In this document: positions 44,522-56,051 of the stretch, piece after piece | Numbering within the stretch: position 1 is the first letter of the stretch | How the letters are laid out: each line of letters begins with the position of its first letter | Source of the DNA: Tridacna crocea | Lineage: Eukaryota; Mollusca; Bivalvia; Cardiida; Cardiidae | Assembly: GCA_943736015.1 (NCBI GenBank) | Contig: OX031057.1 | Location: forward strand, 37,472,501 to 37,536,500 | Length of the DNA stretch: 64,000 bases | Direction: 5' to 3' | The notes under the pieces: model-generated | Told to the model about the DNA's origin: nothing | The model's input: the letters and a program-made list of their open reading frames with translations, nothing else | The model's database searches: none | Position numbers and translations under genes: made by a program

Positions 44522-44700
44522 TTAAAGGTGGATATTTAGAATTTTCACATCACACCAAATTAAAAAAAAAAAAATATATATATCATTGAAATTTATATGA
44601 AAAAACAATACAAATCATCAGGAATTAAGAATCATAAAATTACCAAAAAATATTTTGGTGGTATTTCCTTAAAAGGCTACGTAGCCTCTTACGCTATTTT
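44522..44700. mobile_element. 540-bp TTAA element, copy 3, truncated
   Basis: Left TTAA and first ~180 bp. Cut off by the tandem-cored element starting at 44701. Confidence 0.75.
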
Positions 44701-46484
44701 TAGCTCACCTGAGCACAAATGCTCATGGTGAGCTTTTGTGATCGCCTAATGTCCGTCATGCGTCGTCCACAATTTCTTTAAACATCTTCTCCTCCTAAAC
44801 CGCTGGGCCGATCATGATGAAACTTGGCAGGGATGATCCTTGGGTTAAGCTCTACCAAAGCTGTTCAAGAGATTGGATTTCACCTATAACTCTGGTTGCC
44901 ATAGCAACCAAAAGATATGGCAACCAAAAGAAAAAAGAAATAGCAAAATCTTTGAAAATCTTCTCTGAAACTAGAAGGCGTAGAGCTTTGAAATGTGGTA
45001 TGTAGCATCTCCTAGTGGACCTCTACGAAGAGTATTCATATGATGCCCCTGGAGTCAAAATCGGCCCCGCCCCAGGGGTCACAAGTTTGAAACATAGGAA
45101 CAAAAACGGAAAACTTTAAAATTCTTCTTCTCTGAAACTAGAAGGTGCAGGGCTTTTATATTTGGTATGTAGCATCTTCCAGTGGGCCTCTACCAAGATT
45201 GTTCATATGATGTCCCTGGGGTCGAAACTGGCCCCGCCCTGGGGGTCACAAGTTTGAAACATAGGAACAAAGAAGGAAAACTTTAAAATTCTTCTTTTCT
45301 GAAACTAGAAGGTGCAGAGCTTTGATATTTGGTATGTAGCATCTCCTAGTGGACATCTACCACGATTATTCATATGATGTCCCTGAGGTCAAAACTGGCC
45401 CTGTCCCGGGGGTCACAATTCTGAAACATAGGAACAAAGGAGGAAAACTTTAAAAATCTTCTTCTCTGAAACTAGAAGGTGCAGGGCTTTTATATTTGGT
45501 GTGTAGCATCTCCTAGTGGACCTCTACCAAGACTTCATATGATGTCCCTGGGGTCAAAACTGGCCCCACCCCGGGGGTCACAATTTTGAAACATAGGAAC
45601 AAAGAAGGAAAACTTTAAAATTCTTCTTCTCTGAAACTACATGGTGCAGAGCTTTGATATTTGGTATGTAGCATCTCCTAGTGGAGCTCTACTAAGATTG
45701 TTCATATGATGTCCCTGGGGTCAAAACTGGCCCTGCCCCGAGGGTCACAAGTTTGAAACATAGGAACAAAGAAGGAAAACTTTAAAATTCTACTTCTCTG
45801 AAACTAGAAGGTGCAGGGCTTTGATATTTGGTATGTAGCATCTCCTAGTGAACCTCTACCAAGATTGTTCATATGATGTCCCTAGGGTCAAAACTGGCCC
45901 CCCCCTCCTCCGGGGTCACAAGTTTAATACATAGAAATAAAGAAGGAACAATTGAAATTTTTTCTTCTCTGAAACTAGAATATGTAGAGCTTTTATATTT
46001 GGTAAGTAGGATCTCCTACAGGACTTCTACAATGTTTGTTCATATGATGCCCCTGGGTTCAAAACTTGCCCAGGTGTCCCATGGGTCACAAGTTCGAAAC
46101 ATAGGAACAAAGAAGGAAAATGTCAATATTATTCTTCTCTGAAACTAGAAGGCGTAGAGCTTTGATATTTGGTATGTAGCATCTTTTAGTCGACTTCTAC
46201 AAAGTTTCTTCATAAGATGCCCCTTAGGTTAAAACTGGCCCTGCCCAGGGGTCACAAGTTTGAAACATATGAAAAAAGAAGGGAAACTTTGAAATTCTAC
46301 TGCTCTGAAACTAGAAGGTGTAGATCTTTGATATTTTGTACGTAGTATCTCCTAGTGTACCTCTAGCAATTTTTTTTTTAGGATATCCCTGGGGTCAAAA
46401 TTGGCCCTGCCCAGGGGTCACAAGTTTGATTTTACAGCTTAGTACTCAGATGAGCGCTATAGGACCATCATGGTCCTCTTGTTT
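44701..46484 (+). mobile_element. Tandem-cored element, about ten ~165-bp units
   Basis: Starts with a hairpin (TAGCTCACCTGAGCACAAAT and companion GCTCATGGTGAGCT) and ends GGACCATCATGGTCCTCTTGTTT-type hairpin at 46462-46484. Between them are about ten units with CTGAAACTAGAAGGTGCAG, TTTGGTATGTAGCATCTCC and GGTCACAAGTTTGAAACATA. There is no ORF of protein-like character. The layout fits Helitron-derived pearl-like elements of bivalves (inference). Confidence 0.8.
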
Positions 46485-46769
46485 GTACAATGTTTTCTAC
46501 CGTATTCAAGACGATACCTTATTTTGAGTCTTGCAATTTTAATAAAGATGATTTTTATCAGAAAATGTTTCTGATATAATTGACGCAGTTTGGATGTTGT
46601 CCTTCAAAAATCATTTGGAAATTAGTTTTAGTGTGTTGTCTCATAATGAGACAATTTCTTGTGGAACAGAATTATATTCTCTTTGAAAAATCCATTGTAG
46701 AACAATGGCAAAGTAACTTATCCATCATTTCGAATGGACAGGTATATTGAATTTGATTCAAGCTGTTAT

Positions 46770-46996
46770 TTAAGCGTTTTCACATGACAAAATTTTAGAA
46801 CTGTCCAAATTGAAAGCACTTGCAGACGACACCATAAATGTAATTCAAAAATTGTTCTTTGTTTTGGGAAGGGTAGAAAAAATTGTGGGAAATGGAGAAA
46901 ATGCTGGTTACCAGCATTTTCTCCGTTTCCTACAATGTTTTCAGAAGGCTTCTTTCTTAGAGTCGTTAAAAGTCGGGATTGTGTGGTAAAGAGTTA
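46770..46996 (-). mobile_element. piggyBac-like MITE, family A, reversed
   Basis: TTAA both sides; hairpin with two mismatches (AAATGGAGAAAATGC / GCATTTTCTCCGTTTCC keeps the A-to-T change paired at one position). Confidence 0.82.
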
Positions 46997-47209
46997 AGAT
47001 AAGATTTCATTAAACAGGTCTTGATATATTACTTAGTGAGGCATAAAATTTTGCCTTAAAAGCTACTAAAATGTCAAATTCTTTTAAGAAAGTAACTATA
47101 TGTTAAGAAATACAGCCTATATGTAGAACATAGGCCTACATGTGAATAAAAGTTTACATAAAAGCTATTCACAGGTAAGTACATCAGATGAAAATGGTTC
47201 CAAAGAAAT

Positions 47210-47473
47210 TTGCTGATAATGATTTGTTTTGACTTTGATGATAATGTTGGAAGCAATGTCATAACTATAATCAAATGTGGTAGTAAATTTCACAGAGAGG
47301 TTGGGCTCAGCAATGTTGCAGAAATTATGCGTATGATTACTGATCTGCCACTGCCCACTATTTGCTTACCTCAAAGTGTAAGACAAACAAATGGCTGTAT
47401 TATGCTAAATAAGGATAGCTATGTGAAGAATATTTTGTCTGAGTTTAAAGCTAATATCATCGAAGTGGATTAA
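47210..47473 (+). other. Unassigned 87-codon open frame
   Basis: Reads GLSNVAEIMRMITDLPLPTI and SYVKNILSEFKANIIEVD before TAA. The composition is protein-like but no family, acceptor or partner was recognised. It could be a pseudogene or transposon fragment. Confidence 0.25.
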
Positions 47474-47699
47474 GTGTTGCATTAATTGAAGCAGTCAAGA
47501 TCCTTTGATATGCTCAGTTACTATAATTTATTCCTTTACATCAACGCAAGATGTTTCCTGGACAACATATGGGCCACATGTGATGTAACACATTTGATAG
47601 TTGTAGAATTAACTTTAGATTTAATTGCTTATATGAAAGTGTAAATCAAGATCACACTGGGGAGAACATGGTGTCTGATCTTTGATCTATACTCTCCAT

Positions 47700-48400
47700 C
47701 GCTTGTGCATCCATCCTTCTGTGCTGGCATTAACTTTTTATTTTGAACATCTTCTCTGAATCTACCAATCAAATTTGTCCCAACCTAGGGGTCACAAGTT
47801 TTACATACATGTGCTTATGAAGAGGAAACTTGAAAAATCTTCTCATACATTATAGCCTTAGGGCAACCAAATTTTGCATAAAGGTTTTATCTAATGGGTT
47901 TCAATCAAAGAGTATCAAAATTATTGCCTCAAATTCAGCCCATGGGGAGGAGAGGGACATAGTCAGTTTACATGGGCTTTACATGGAAAACTTTAAAAAC
48001 CTTCTTGTACTTAGCCAAAATGCCTTGGGCTACTAAATTTTGAATGTAGCTTTATCCAGTGGGCCAAAGTTACCAAGAGGGCTGAAGCTATAGCCTTGGG
48101 GTCAAGTTTGGCCCTACCTCAGGGGTCAGAAGTTTAACACAAGTTCATATAGTGAAAACTTCAGAAATCTTCTATTGTTCATAAGACCTACAGCTACCAA
48201 ATTTAGCCTTGTCTCAAGGGTCTCATCTTTTGCAGTGCATTTTGAGGAAACTATGAAAATCTACATTTCAGTGAAAAACACTCTAGACATGTATTATTTG
48301 GTATGGGGCTTTCTCTTGTGGACCTCTACCAGAATTTAGGTAAATACAGCTCTGTGGTCAAAAATGTGGCTTTGCCCTGGGTTCATAACTTTGTCGTGGG
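47700..48400 (+). repeat. Tandem-cored repeat, diverged core
   Basis: Phrases GGCTACTAAATTTTG, TTTATCCAGTGGGCC and GGGGTCAAGTTTGGCCCTAC recur as in 1-620 and 52.5-53.6 kb. Terminal hairpins are not seen. Confidence 0.65.
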
Positions 48401-49359
48401 ATTTTATAGAGAAAATTGTGTAGTTCCAGATCAGTTTGCCAATTTTTGTAATACTGTATTTGGCTTGTAGGGTTTTGCTTATTAGCCATTAATTAACCGG
48501 TTGAGCGATACATGGTCATAATTATGATTGTCCTTTGTTTATAGGAATGGCTATAGGAAAGAGATTTCAGAACCCTGGACTGGTATACTGATGAAACCCA
48601 GGCACATATTTGAGCTGTCGGTGTGATACATGTATGATTAAAATAGTGTTGATACTGATGTTCAACACCAACCAAAAACGCAATCAACCAGAATTTCATG
48701 GCAAAACAGACAGGCAGGGTTCGCACTGCCGATTGCTATTGTTGCCATTTGCGACAAAAATAAAAATTCTTTTGAAATTTATTGTCGTAAGCGTTTGCGA
48801 GCTAAGTGAGTTCAATGACATTGTTTATTCGAGTCACGAGCACATCATGAATGTCACGTGTCATGACAACGCCTTTGATAAAGGAGAACCAAAGGAGATT
48901 TGACATACGCTGATTGGTTGATAGGTTTGACTAACTGTCGGCGTTTACACGCCTCCTGCAATATTGATTGTTGTGTTTGACACATTTTGCATCAATAGCG
49001 GTGTTTCTTAAGCGAAAAGGACAATTTCAACGCTTGGACAAATTGGTCTATTATCACATCGATTAATGACCGTAGATTGTATGATTATTAACTGAACACC
49101 GCATGACATGAAAGTCGGAAAAATATGACAGATTAATGTGGTAAGTAGATGCAGGCTCTTAATAAAGGACTCTACTCAATAAGTCCAAAAAACAATCATG
49201 AGTCAATTATTTCCCGATTTTGTACAAATAGGTAACTTTTTAGCTCTTTGTTTCTATGTAAAAATGGATTGCTATGTTAATATCTGTGAGAAAACGTAAA
49301 GCCGATGACTCAGATAATGAAAGTGAATCTAGCCAACTTGAAAGTTGCAAAAGGATTAT
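48401..49359. other. No recognised feature
   Basis: No splice-supported exon found. The 97-codon frame at 48610-48903 has no family resemblance. Confidence 0.4.
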
Positions 49360-49584
49360 TTAACCCATTACCACACGATCCCTACTTTTGACAACCCTGA
49401 GAAAGAAAGCCTTGAGAAAACACTGTGGGAAAAGGAGAAAATGCTGGTAACCAGCTATTTCTCCTTTTCCCACGTTTTCTACCCTTCATAAAAGAAATTT
49501 CAAATTTTCAATTACTTTTATTATGTCATCTGCAAATGCTTTCAATTTGGGCAAGCCTAAAATTTTGTCGTTTGTTAATGAGTG
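49360..49584 (+). mobile_element. piggyBac-like MITE, family A
   Basis: Left TTAA. The hairpin has an apex change (GGTAACCAGCTATTTC) and a 5-bp loss at the base of one arm (CCCACGTTTTC). Right end GAGTGAAA. A further decayed copy follows at about 49745-49925. Confidence 0.78.
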
Positions 49585-50230
49585 AAAGACTATTGGCTTT
49601 CTGACCCTGAATTTTCTATCTTTCTCAAATACAATGCTTTGCAAAAAAGTCATGCTATGTAAAATATGTCTACAATGTCAGTACACAAACTCGCTCACCA
49701 CTGGCTGCTCAGTTATGAAGAAAGACTCAATTATCAAACATGTCAAAAAAAAAAAGGAAAACCTTGTTCATATGACCCTGAGAAAGTGTTACTTTTTCGT
49801 TTTCATAGACAATTCTCATTTTCTAACAAAGTTTTCTACCCCTTAACATAAATTACACATTATGAATGGACTGCAACATATTACAATTCCGACCAGTCTA
49901 AAATTTTGTCCAGCAAGCTGCATTATGATATTCATCTGGCCCCAACTGTCCCCAAATTGGCCCCAACTTTTTTCATGTGGCGAAAGAGCTGGCAACATCT
50001 TTTTTAGACCTAGAGCAAACCCTGCAGGACAGATCTTGAACCATCCTTACCGGTCTTCAACTTCACATGAATAGAGTGCAAAAGGTAGTAATTATTTTAA
50101 AGTTCAGAAACTGGTTTAAAGAATAATACTTCCTTTTTTTGTACTTCACTAATAATCTGTGTTGTGGATCATTCCAGAAATGTCTCTACAAGTCAGTCTT
50201 AGTTGGGTTACTCCAAAAAAGATGCATAGA

Positions 50231-50463
50231 TTAACCCTTTACCACACAATAATGACTTTGTAAACCCCTGAAAGAGAAGGCTAAATCGGAAAAGTTTGTA
50301 GGAAAAGGAGAAAATGCTTGTTACCAGCATTTTCTCCTTTACCCACAATATGTTCTACCCTGTCAAAGAAAAAAAAATTTCATAAGAGCCACACTGAAAC
50401 AGTCGTCTGCAAATGCTCTCAGTTTGGACAGGTCTAAAATTTTGTTGTGCAGTAAACAGTTAA
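50231..50463 (+). mobile_element. piggyBac-like MITE, family A
   Basis: TTAA both sides, apex GCTTGTTACCAGC, right end GCAGTAAACAG. Confidence 0.8.
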
Positions 50464-50482
50464 AGTTAAAAAATCATAATGT

Positions 50483-50641
50483 TTAACCCATTACCACACA
50501 ATCCCTACTTTTGACGACCATGTGAAAGAAGCCTTTAGAAAACAAAAGGTGTCATATACACATAAGAAATGGCTTCATCCTTGCTGTAAATTATGGTCTG
50601 TTAGAGATACAATAGAAATACCTTATGGGGTTAAGGGTTAA
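50483..50641 (+). mobile_element. Chimeric MITE: family A left half, family B right half
   Basis: Left TTAACCCATTACCACACAAT and CCTACTTTTGACGACC are family A. After GCCTTTAGAAAACA the text jumps to AAAGGTGTCATATACAC and CTTATGGGGTTAAGGG, which are family B. The entire hairpin is missing at the junction. Confidence 0.85.
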
Positions 50642-50774
50642 AGTAAATAATCTGCACTTTGCGCACAAAATGGCAGCTATTCCGACACCTCTGCTGACGT
50701 AGGTTGCCACCCTCGTAACTGGTGTCTATTGTACATGATGTGCATAATTTCTTGTGCTGAAGTAGATGGCAATT

Positions 50775-50950
50775 CTTATAACCTGAGCCGTGATAGCTAG
50801 GTTGGTAGCATGTAGGACTTGAGAACAAGGGGTCTTGGGTTCAATCCCTGACTTGGCTATTCTTTCCAAGGATTGATGATAGTAATTGTGACGGGATTCA
50901 TTCCTCTCCCACTGCTGACCATCTCGGTCAGGGTCATGAAAACCTGGGAT
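50775..50950 (+). mobile_element. tRNA-derived SINE
   Basis: A box TAGCTAGGTTGGTAGC (50798-50813) and B box GGGTTCAATCCCTG (50837-50850), then the shared body CAAGGATTGATGATAG. It ends against a MITE right end (GGTTTGGTAAAGGGTTAA, 50951-50968). Confidence 0.78.
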
Positions 50951-50991
50951 GGTTTGGTAAAGGGTTAAGGCTTGACAACATATCTTGAGTT

Positions 50992-51220
50992 TTAACCCTT
51001 TACTCCATAGATACTCATTTCTACACATTGCTTGTAAGAGCCTTTGGAAAACACTGTGGCAAAAGGTGAAATTGCTCGTGACGAGCAATTTCACCTTTTG
51101 TCACAATGTTTTCTATGCTATCAAAAGGTGTCATATACACATAAGAAACGGCTTCATCCTTGCTGTTATTTAGAGTCAATTAGAGATACCATAGAAATGC
51201 CACATGGGGTAAAGGGTTAA
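50992..51220 (+). mobile_element. piggyBac-like MITE, family B, complete
   Basis: TTAA both sides. Hairpin apex GCTCGTGACGAGC; stem near-perfect. Confidence 0.88.
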
Positions 51221-51250
51221 GATCCTCAGGAAGAGGCCTTCTGAAACCAT

Positions 51251-51477
51251 TTAACCCTTTACCAGACAAACCTTTTGTTCTTTAGACCCAGAGATAGAAG
51301 TCTTTTGAAAACATTGTTGGAAAAGGAGAAAATACTGGTAACCAGCATTTTCTCCTTTTGCCACAATGTTTTCTACCTTTTTAAAGTCAAGTGTCAATTT
51401 TTGAGTCATGTTTATTTTGTCTGCAAATACTTTCAATTTGGACTTGTCTAAAATTTGGTCGTTTGGTTAAGAGTTAA
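51251..51477 (+). mobile_element. piggyBac-like MITE, family A
   Basis: TTAA both sides; hairpin with two mismatches. Confidence 0.85.
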
Positions 51478-51553
51478 CTCTTTCCATATTCCAAAGTGTT
51501 TTAGAACTATCTTTTGAAATGAAAATCATTTTGTTTGTGCCATATTTACTTAT

Positions 51554-51783
51554 TTAACTCTTTACCACACGATGAAAATGAAAACTTGTCCAAATTGAAA
51601 GCATTTGCATATGACAATTCAAACGTGTCTCTGGTAACGGTACTTGTCTTTGATAGGTAAGAAAACATTGAGGGAAAAGGAGAAAATGCTGGTTACCAGC
51701 ATTTTCTCCTTTTCCCTTAATGTTTTCAAAAGGCCTCTTCTGCAGGGGTCGTTAAAAATCGGGATTGTGTGGTAAAGAGTTAA
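51554..51783 (-). mobile_element. piggyBac-like MITE, family A, reversed
   Basis: TTAA both sides. Stem variant TTGAGGGAAAAGG paired with CCTTTTCCCTTAA, apex GCTGGTTACCAGC. Confidence 0.86.
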
Positions 51784-52026
51784 ATTTTAGGAAAGTATTG
51801 ACTTTTGTGCTGTAGTGCAGAGTTGAAATCCATTTCACATCTTTTGTTTGCCTCTTTTGGCAGAGTAGATATAGATCAGATCTCACAAAACATGCAGTCT
51901 GCATGCAGTACGTGTATCTTCACTGACCCTGTTTGTTTAAAGAGACTTGCAGTTGAAAGTAATGGAGTCAAACTTTTAGATTAAAAATGTTTGATGGGTT
52001 AATTTATTTGGGCTGTTAGATTTACT

Positions 52027-52255
52027 TTAACCCTTTACTCCATAGATACTGATTTCTACACATTGCTTGTAGGAGCCTTGGGAAAACATTGTGGCAAAAG
52101 GTGAAATTGCTCGTGACGAGCAATTTCACCTTTTGTCACAATGTTTTCTATAGTGTCAAAAGGTGTTATTTACACAAAAGAAACGGCTTCATCCTTGCTG
52201 TCATTTAGGGTCAATTAGAGATGCCATATAAATGCCATATCGGGTAAAGGGTTAA
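52027..52255 (+). mobile_element. piggyBac-like MITE, family B, complete
   Basis: TTAA both sides, apex GCTCGTGACGAGC. Confidence 0.88.
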
Positions 52256-52349
52256 AGCTATCTATTTCACACTGATTGTGAACAAGTCCCAACAACTTTT
52301 ATAAAATCAGTGTCATTGCTTCCTGAAAACCTTTACCAATACTTACACT

Positions 52350-52516
52350 TTAACCCTTCACAGAACAGTCTCAACTTTTTAACAACCCAGAAGAAGACTG
52401 CTTTTGAAATCATTGCTGAAAGAGGACAAAAAAAATTGTATTTTCTCCATTTCCCACAATGTATTCTACTACCCTTCTGTAAACGAATTTCAGTCATTTT
52501 CAGCTCCACAGGTCGA
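52350..52516 (+). mobile_element. piggyBac-like MITE, family A, decayed
   Basis: Left TTAACCCTTCACAGAAC; one arm decayed (AGAGGACAAAAAAAATTG) while the other (TTTTCTCCATTTCCCACA) is kept. Confidence 0.6.
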
Positions 52517-53200
52517 AGGGCATTGGGCTTAACTGTCATGGCCTAGTGTGCGTGGGTGCACCAGTGGACGCATTTACTTTTATTTCAAAAAATTCTTAAA
52601 CTACCTATCCAATTTTGATGAGAATTCACGGAAATGTTCCTACCATGTACCTCTTTAGAATTCTTGAAAGAATCTGATTTCGTCTAAAACTGCTGCCTTG
52701 GCAACAAAACTTGAAAATATTGGAAATCTTTGAAAATCTTCTTGTCTGAAACCATAGAGCCTACTCACTGGGCCCTGGGTTCGAAATTGACCCCACTTCA
52801 AGTTTTACATGGGCTTCTAATAGAGAAAACTTAAAAATTTTTCCTGTACATAGCCATAAGCCCTAGGGCTACCAAATTTTGCATGTGGCTTTATCTAATG
52901 GGCCTCTGTCAAGAGTGCCCAAAATGTAGCCCTAGCTAGGGTGAAATTGATCCCTCCCTTTGGATCCCAAGTATTATATAATTATGGGCTTCATAGTGAA
53001 AACTTTAGAAATTTTCCGTTACCTAGCAAGTAGGGCTACCAAATTTTGTATTTGGCTTCATCTAGTGGGCCTCTACAAACAGTGCCCAAATTATAGACCA
53101 TGGGTCGAATTTGGCCCTGCCCTTGGGTCACAAGTTTTACATCGGTTTAAACATGTATAGTGAAAACTTTAGAAATCTTTCTGTACTTCTCCATAAAGCC

Positions 53201-53427
53201 TTAACCCTTTACCACACGAGAAAATTTAGACTGGTCCAAATTGAAAGCATTTGCAGACGAAAAAATAAAGGGGACTGAAAAATTGAAATTTGTTCTGGGA
53301 AGGGTAGAAAACACTGTGGGAAAAGGAGAAAATGCTGGTTACCAGCATTTTCTCCTTTTCCCACAATGTTTTCTAAAGGTTTCTTTCTCAGGGGCGTCAA
53401 AAGTAGGGATTGTGTGGTAATGGGTTA
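53201..53427 (-). mobile_element. piggyBac-like MITE, family A, reversed
   Basis: TTAA both sides. Inserted between CCATAAAGCC and GGGCTACTAAATTTTG; uninterrupted relatives at 52854 and 48013 read continuously there. Perfect apex; near-perfect stem. Confidence 0.9.
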
Positions 53428-53684
53428 AGGGCTACTAAATTTTGCATGTAGTCCTATCTAGTCTGCCTCTTCCAACGAATACCCAAATTATAGTCATAGG
53501 GTCAAATTTGATCCAACAAATTCGATCCCATCACAAAGGTGAGAAGTTTATAATGGACTTATATAGTGAAAACTTTAGACATCTTCTTGTTACTAACCAC
53601 AAGACCACAACCCTGTCTCAGCCTCTCAGGGTCTCATACTGGAAACCAATTGACCAAGTATTGTAATATTTGGCAAGTAGTGTT

Positions 53685-53912
53685 ATAACTCTTTACCACA
53701 CAATCCCGACTTCTAATGACCCTGAGAAAGAAGGCTTTTGAAAACATTGTTGGAAAAGGAGAAAATGCTGGTAACCAGTATTTCTCTTCTTTCCATAATG
53801 TTTTCTACCCTTCCCAAAACAAATTTCAAGTTTTAATTTATTTTGTCGTCTGCAAGACTTGGTACTTTCAATTTGGACATGTCTAAATTTTTGTCGTTTG
53901 GTGAAGAGTTAA
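53685..53912 (+). mobile_element. piggyBac-like MITE, family A
   Basis: Left duplication mutated (ATAA), right TTAA. One hairpin arm eroded (CAGTATTTCTCTTCTTTCC). Confidence 0.75.
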
Positions 53913-54185
53913 CTTAATAACCTGTGGAGCAATACAGGACCATCATGGCGCTCTTGTTAGTTTGTTGTCTGGAAATGGCCTCAATTTTGACAATTTTGAA
54001 ATTTTTTTGTTTAGTAAAAAATTAATCTGGTGTATTGTAAAGGGTAACCTCTCTCATCACAGGATTATATACAACCTAGAATCTTGATTGTGAGCATCCA
54101 ACACTGTACCTTTACGCGACGGTCACTCTAAGGGTACCTTGTGATGGACAAATATCATAATTTGATTGAAATGTTATCCCCTGCG

Positions 54186-54435
54186 AAACAGTTCATGAAG
54201 TTCACTAACTTTTCATGAACTTATGCCAAGTTCATGAACATTTGATGAATCTTGTAAAAAATTCATGAAACTTTGTTATGAGGTGTATAAAGTTCATGAA
54301 CTTTCCTCAGGGTTCTAGAACCATTCATGAACCCCGGTGCAAGTTCTTGAACTAATCAAGTTCATGAAGCATTCTGCAGAATGTTTAAAAAAAGTTCTTG
54401 AACAGTTCATGAACCAAATTTCAAGTTCTTGAACT
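54186..54435. repeat. Cluster of TTCNNGAA dyads
   Basis: Twelve TTCNNGAA words (mostly GTTCATGAAC or GTTCTTGAAC) within 250 bp at irregular spacing. Each is a palindrome. There is no unit-length periodicity, so it is not an ordinary satellite. Confidence 0.85.
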
Positions 54436-54607
54436 TCTGCTTTGATGAGGTATTATTCAGACTTAATAAACTAAATTTAATGACACTACCAACTCCGAAA
54501 ATTTTCAGTCAATAAACTATCATTTAACATTTTCCTCATAAAAATTTAAGTTAAAGTCACAGGTTCACCTTCTACAGTCTTTATGGTAATAAATCTATAC
54601 TTAACGT

Positions 54608-54836
54608 TTAACTCTTTACCACACAAAAAAATAATAGACTGGTCCTAATTGACAGCATTTGCAGATGACAATTTCTGTGTGATTCAAATTGCAAAATTTG
54701 TCCTTGATAGATTAGAAAACATTGTGGGAAAAGGAGAAAATGCTGGTTACCAGCATTTTCTCCTTTTCCCACAATGTTTTCAAAAGGCCTCTTTATCAGG
54801 GTCGTTAAAAGTCAGGATTGTGTGGTAAAGGGTTAA
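54608..54836 (-). mobile_element. piggyBac-like MITE, family A, reversed, perfect hairpin
   Basis: TTAA both sides. Stem and apex are uninterrupted, from AAAACATTGTGGGAAAAGG through GCTGGTTACCAGC to the complement. Confidence 0.92.
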
Positions 54837-55359
54837 TATATATCAAATTCACAACAAGAGGGCAATAATGACCCTTTATTGTTCCATTGGCTATTCTGTG
54901 AATAGATTCAAGATGGCAATTGCTCATTACCACCAATCACCCAAAGCCGAAATACTTCTTTATGAATCAAAATATCTTCAAAGTATGATATCTAACAGCA
55001 ACTTAGCAAAGGAAAATCCATGCCAAATAACAGTGAAATCCAACTGGATTTTTTTGAAGTTACACTATATGTCATACAGTGAGAATGCCCCATAAACAGT
55101 GTGAGAATGTTTGAAGAAAATTGCTCAAGAAACGAAGATGCTTGAGTGTAAGTCCAAAGTTTGAACTCATCCAAATTGAAAATATCTGAAAAAAATGAAT
55201 TCTAGTCACATTCTGAGACATCACAATCCAAAGAACAAATTGATGGAGAACTGTCTGAATCATGGTCAATATCATCCAGCTTTGACAAGATGCCTGGCCT
55301 GTCTGCAGTTTCATTTGACATTCTGGACCTATTCTCCTTGTTTATATTCATATTGTCTC

Positions 55360-55469
55360 TTACGTTGACAAATTTGAATGGGAACTTGGCAAATCTTCTG
55401 CTTCTACGTAAACTTGCGTTGTTCCAGGAAATTCTGTGTGCATATGAATATCTCTAGTTGTAGCCATGT
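55360..55469 (-). CDS. C2H2 zinc-finger gene, terminal coding exon
   Basis: Acceptor CCATTTCAG/ACATGG enters in phase 1. The frame reads MATTRDIHMHTEFPG and VYVEAEDLPSSHSNLST, then TAA (55360-55362). It joins in frame to either finger exon (57046-57172 or 57928-58058), both of which leave one base. The C-terminus is Ser/Thr/Glu rich and probably unstructured. A second open stretch just downstream (NRSRMSNETADRP, DDIDHDSDSSPSICSLD) lies in another frame after the stop and may belong to an alternative splice form. Confidence 0.55.
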
Positions 55470-55814
55470 CTGAAATGGATAATACATCTTGTTAACAGAC
55501 AGAATGTATAATTTTCAAAGATTAAAGCAAAATTCAATAGTCTCAACTAAATGGATTGATTGGAAACAAGGATTTTCATGCCATTTTAATCATAATTTAG
55601 TCATATGGTAACAGTCCTCTTACCAATGTTTCCTGGATACATACAAGTACAAGAGCTAGGGAGGCCCAGTCCTAATTAATTAAGTGCACCATGAAACAGA
55701 TTCAACTTTTTTAGCTTGAAGTCTGGCTGCATTACATTTGTTTCTGAACATGAGGTTCATAGGGGAAAGTTTTCTTCCCATAATAATCAAGAGAATAGGG
55801 CCTCAAGAGCATAT

Positions 55815-55893
55815 TCGGTAGGTGAGTGCAACACTATTATAAGTGCCTGTACATTGTACAGACATTTGGAATAGTGTTGCACTCACCTATCGA
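55815..55893. mobile_element. 79-bp near-perfect palindrome, copy 2
   Basis: Same length and sequence as 16786-16864 with a few changes (TCGGTAGG; CAGACATTTGG). More arm mismatches than copy 1. Confidence 0.85.
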
Positions 55894-56051
55894 ATAATAC
55901 AAAGTATTTCTAAATTTTGGCTCTGTGATCTACTTTTTGACCTAAGGTGACTACTATTCAAATTTGTCTTAGCTATCATCTGACCTGCATTCTGATCAAC
56001 TCCCATGAATACAGAACTGAAAATGTGGCAAACAAGGTTTTCCAAAATTTG

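Larger units (their letters stand above)
52540..53965 (+). repeat. Tandem-cored element, interrupted by two MITEs
   Basis: Several diverged core units (AGCCCTAGGGCTACCAAATT, TTATCTAATGGGCCTC) closing with GGACCATCATGGCGCTCTTGTT at 53938-53959. Interrupted at 53201-53427 and 53685-53912. Confidence 0.7.

Noticed and set aside
48610..48903. 97-codon plus-strand frame
   Set aside because: No domain or splice evidence.
50726..51094. 122-codon minus-strand frame
   Set aside because: Made of a SINE and a family B MITE.
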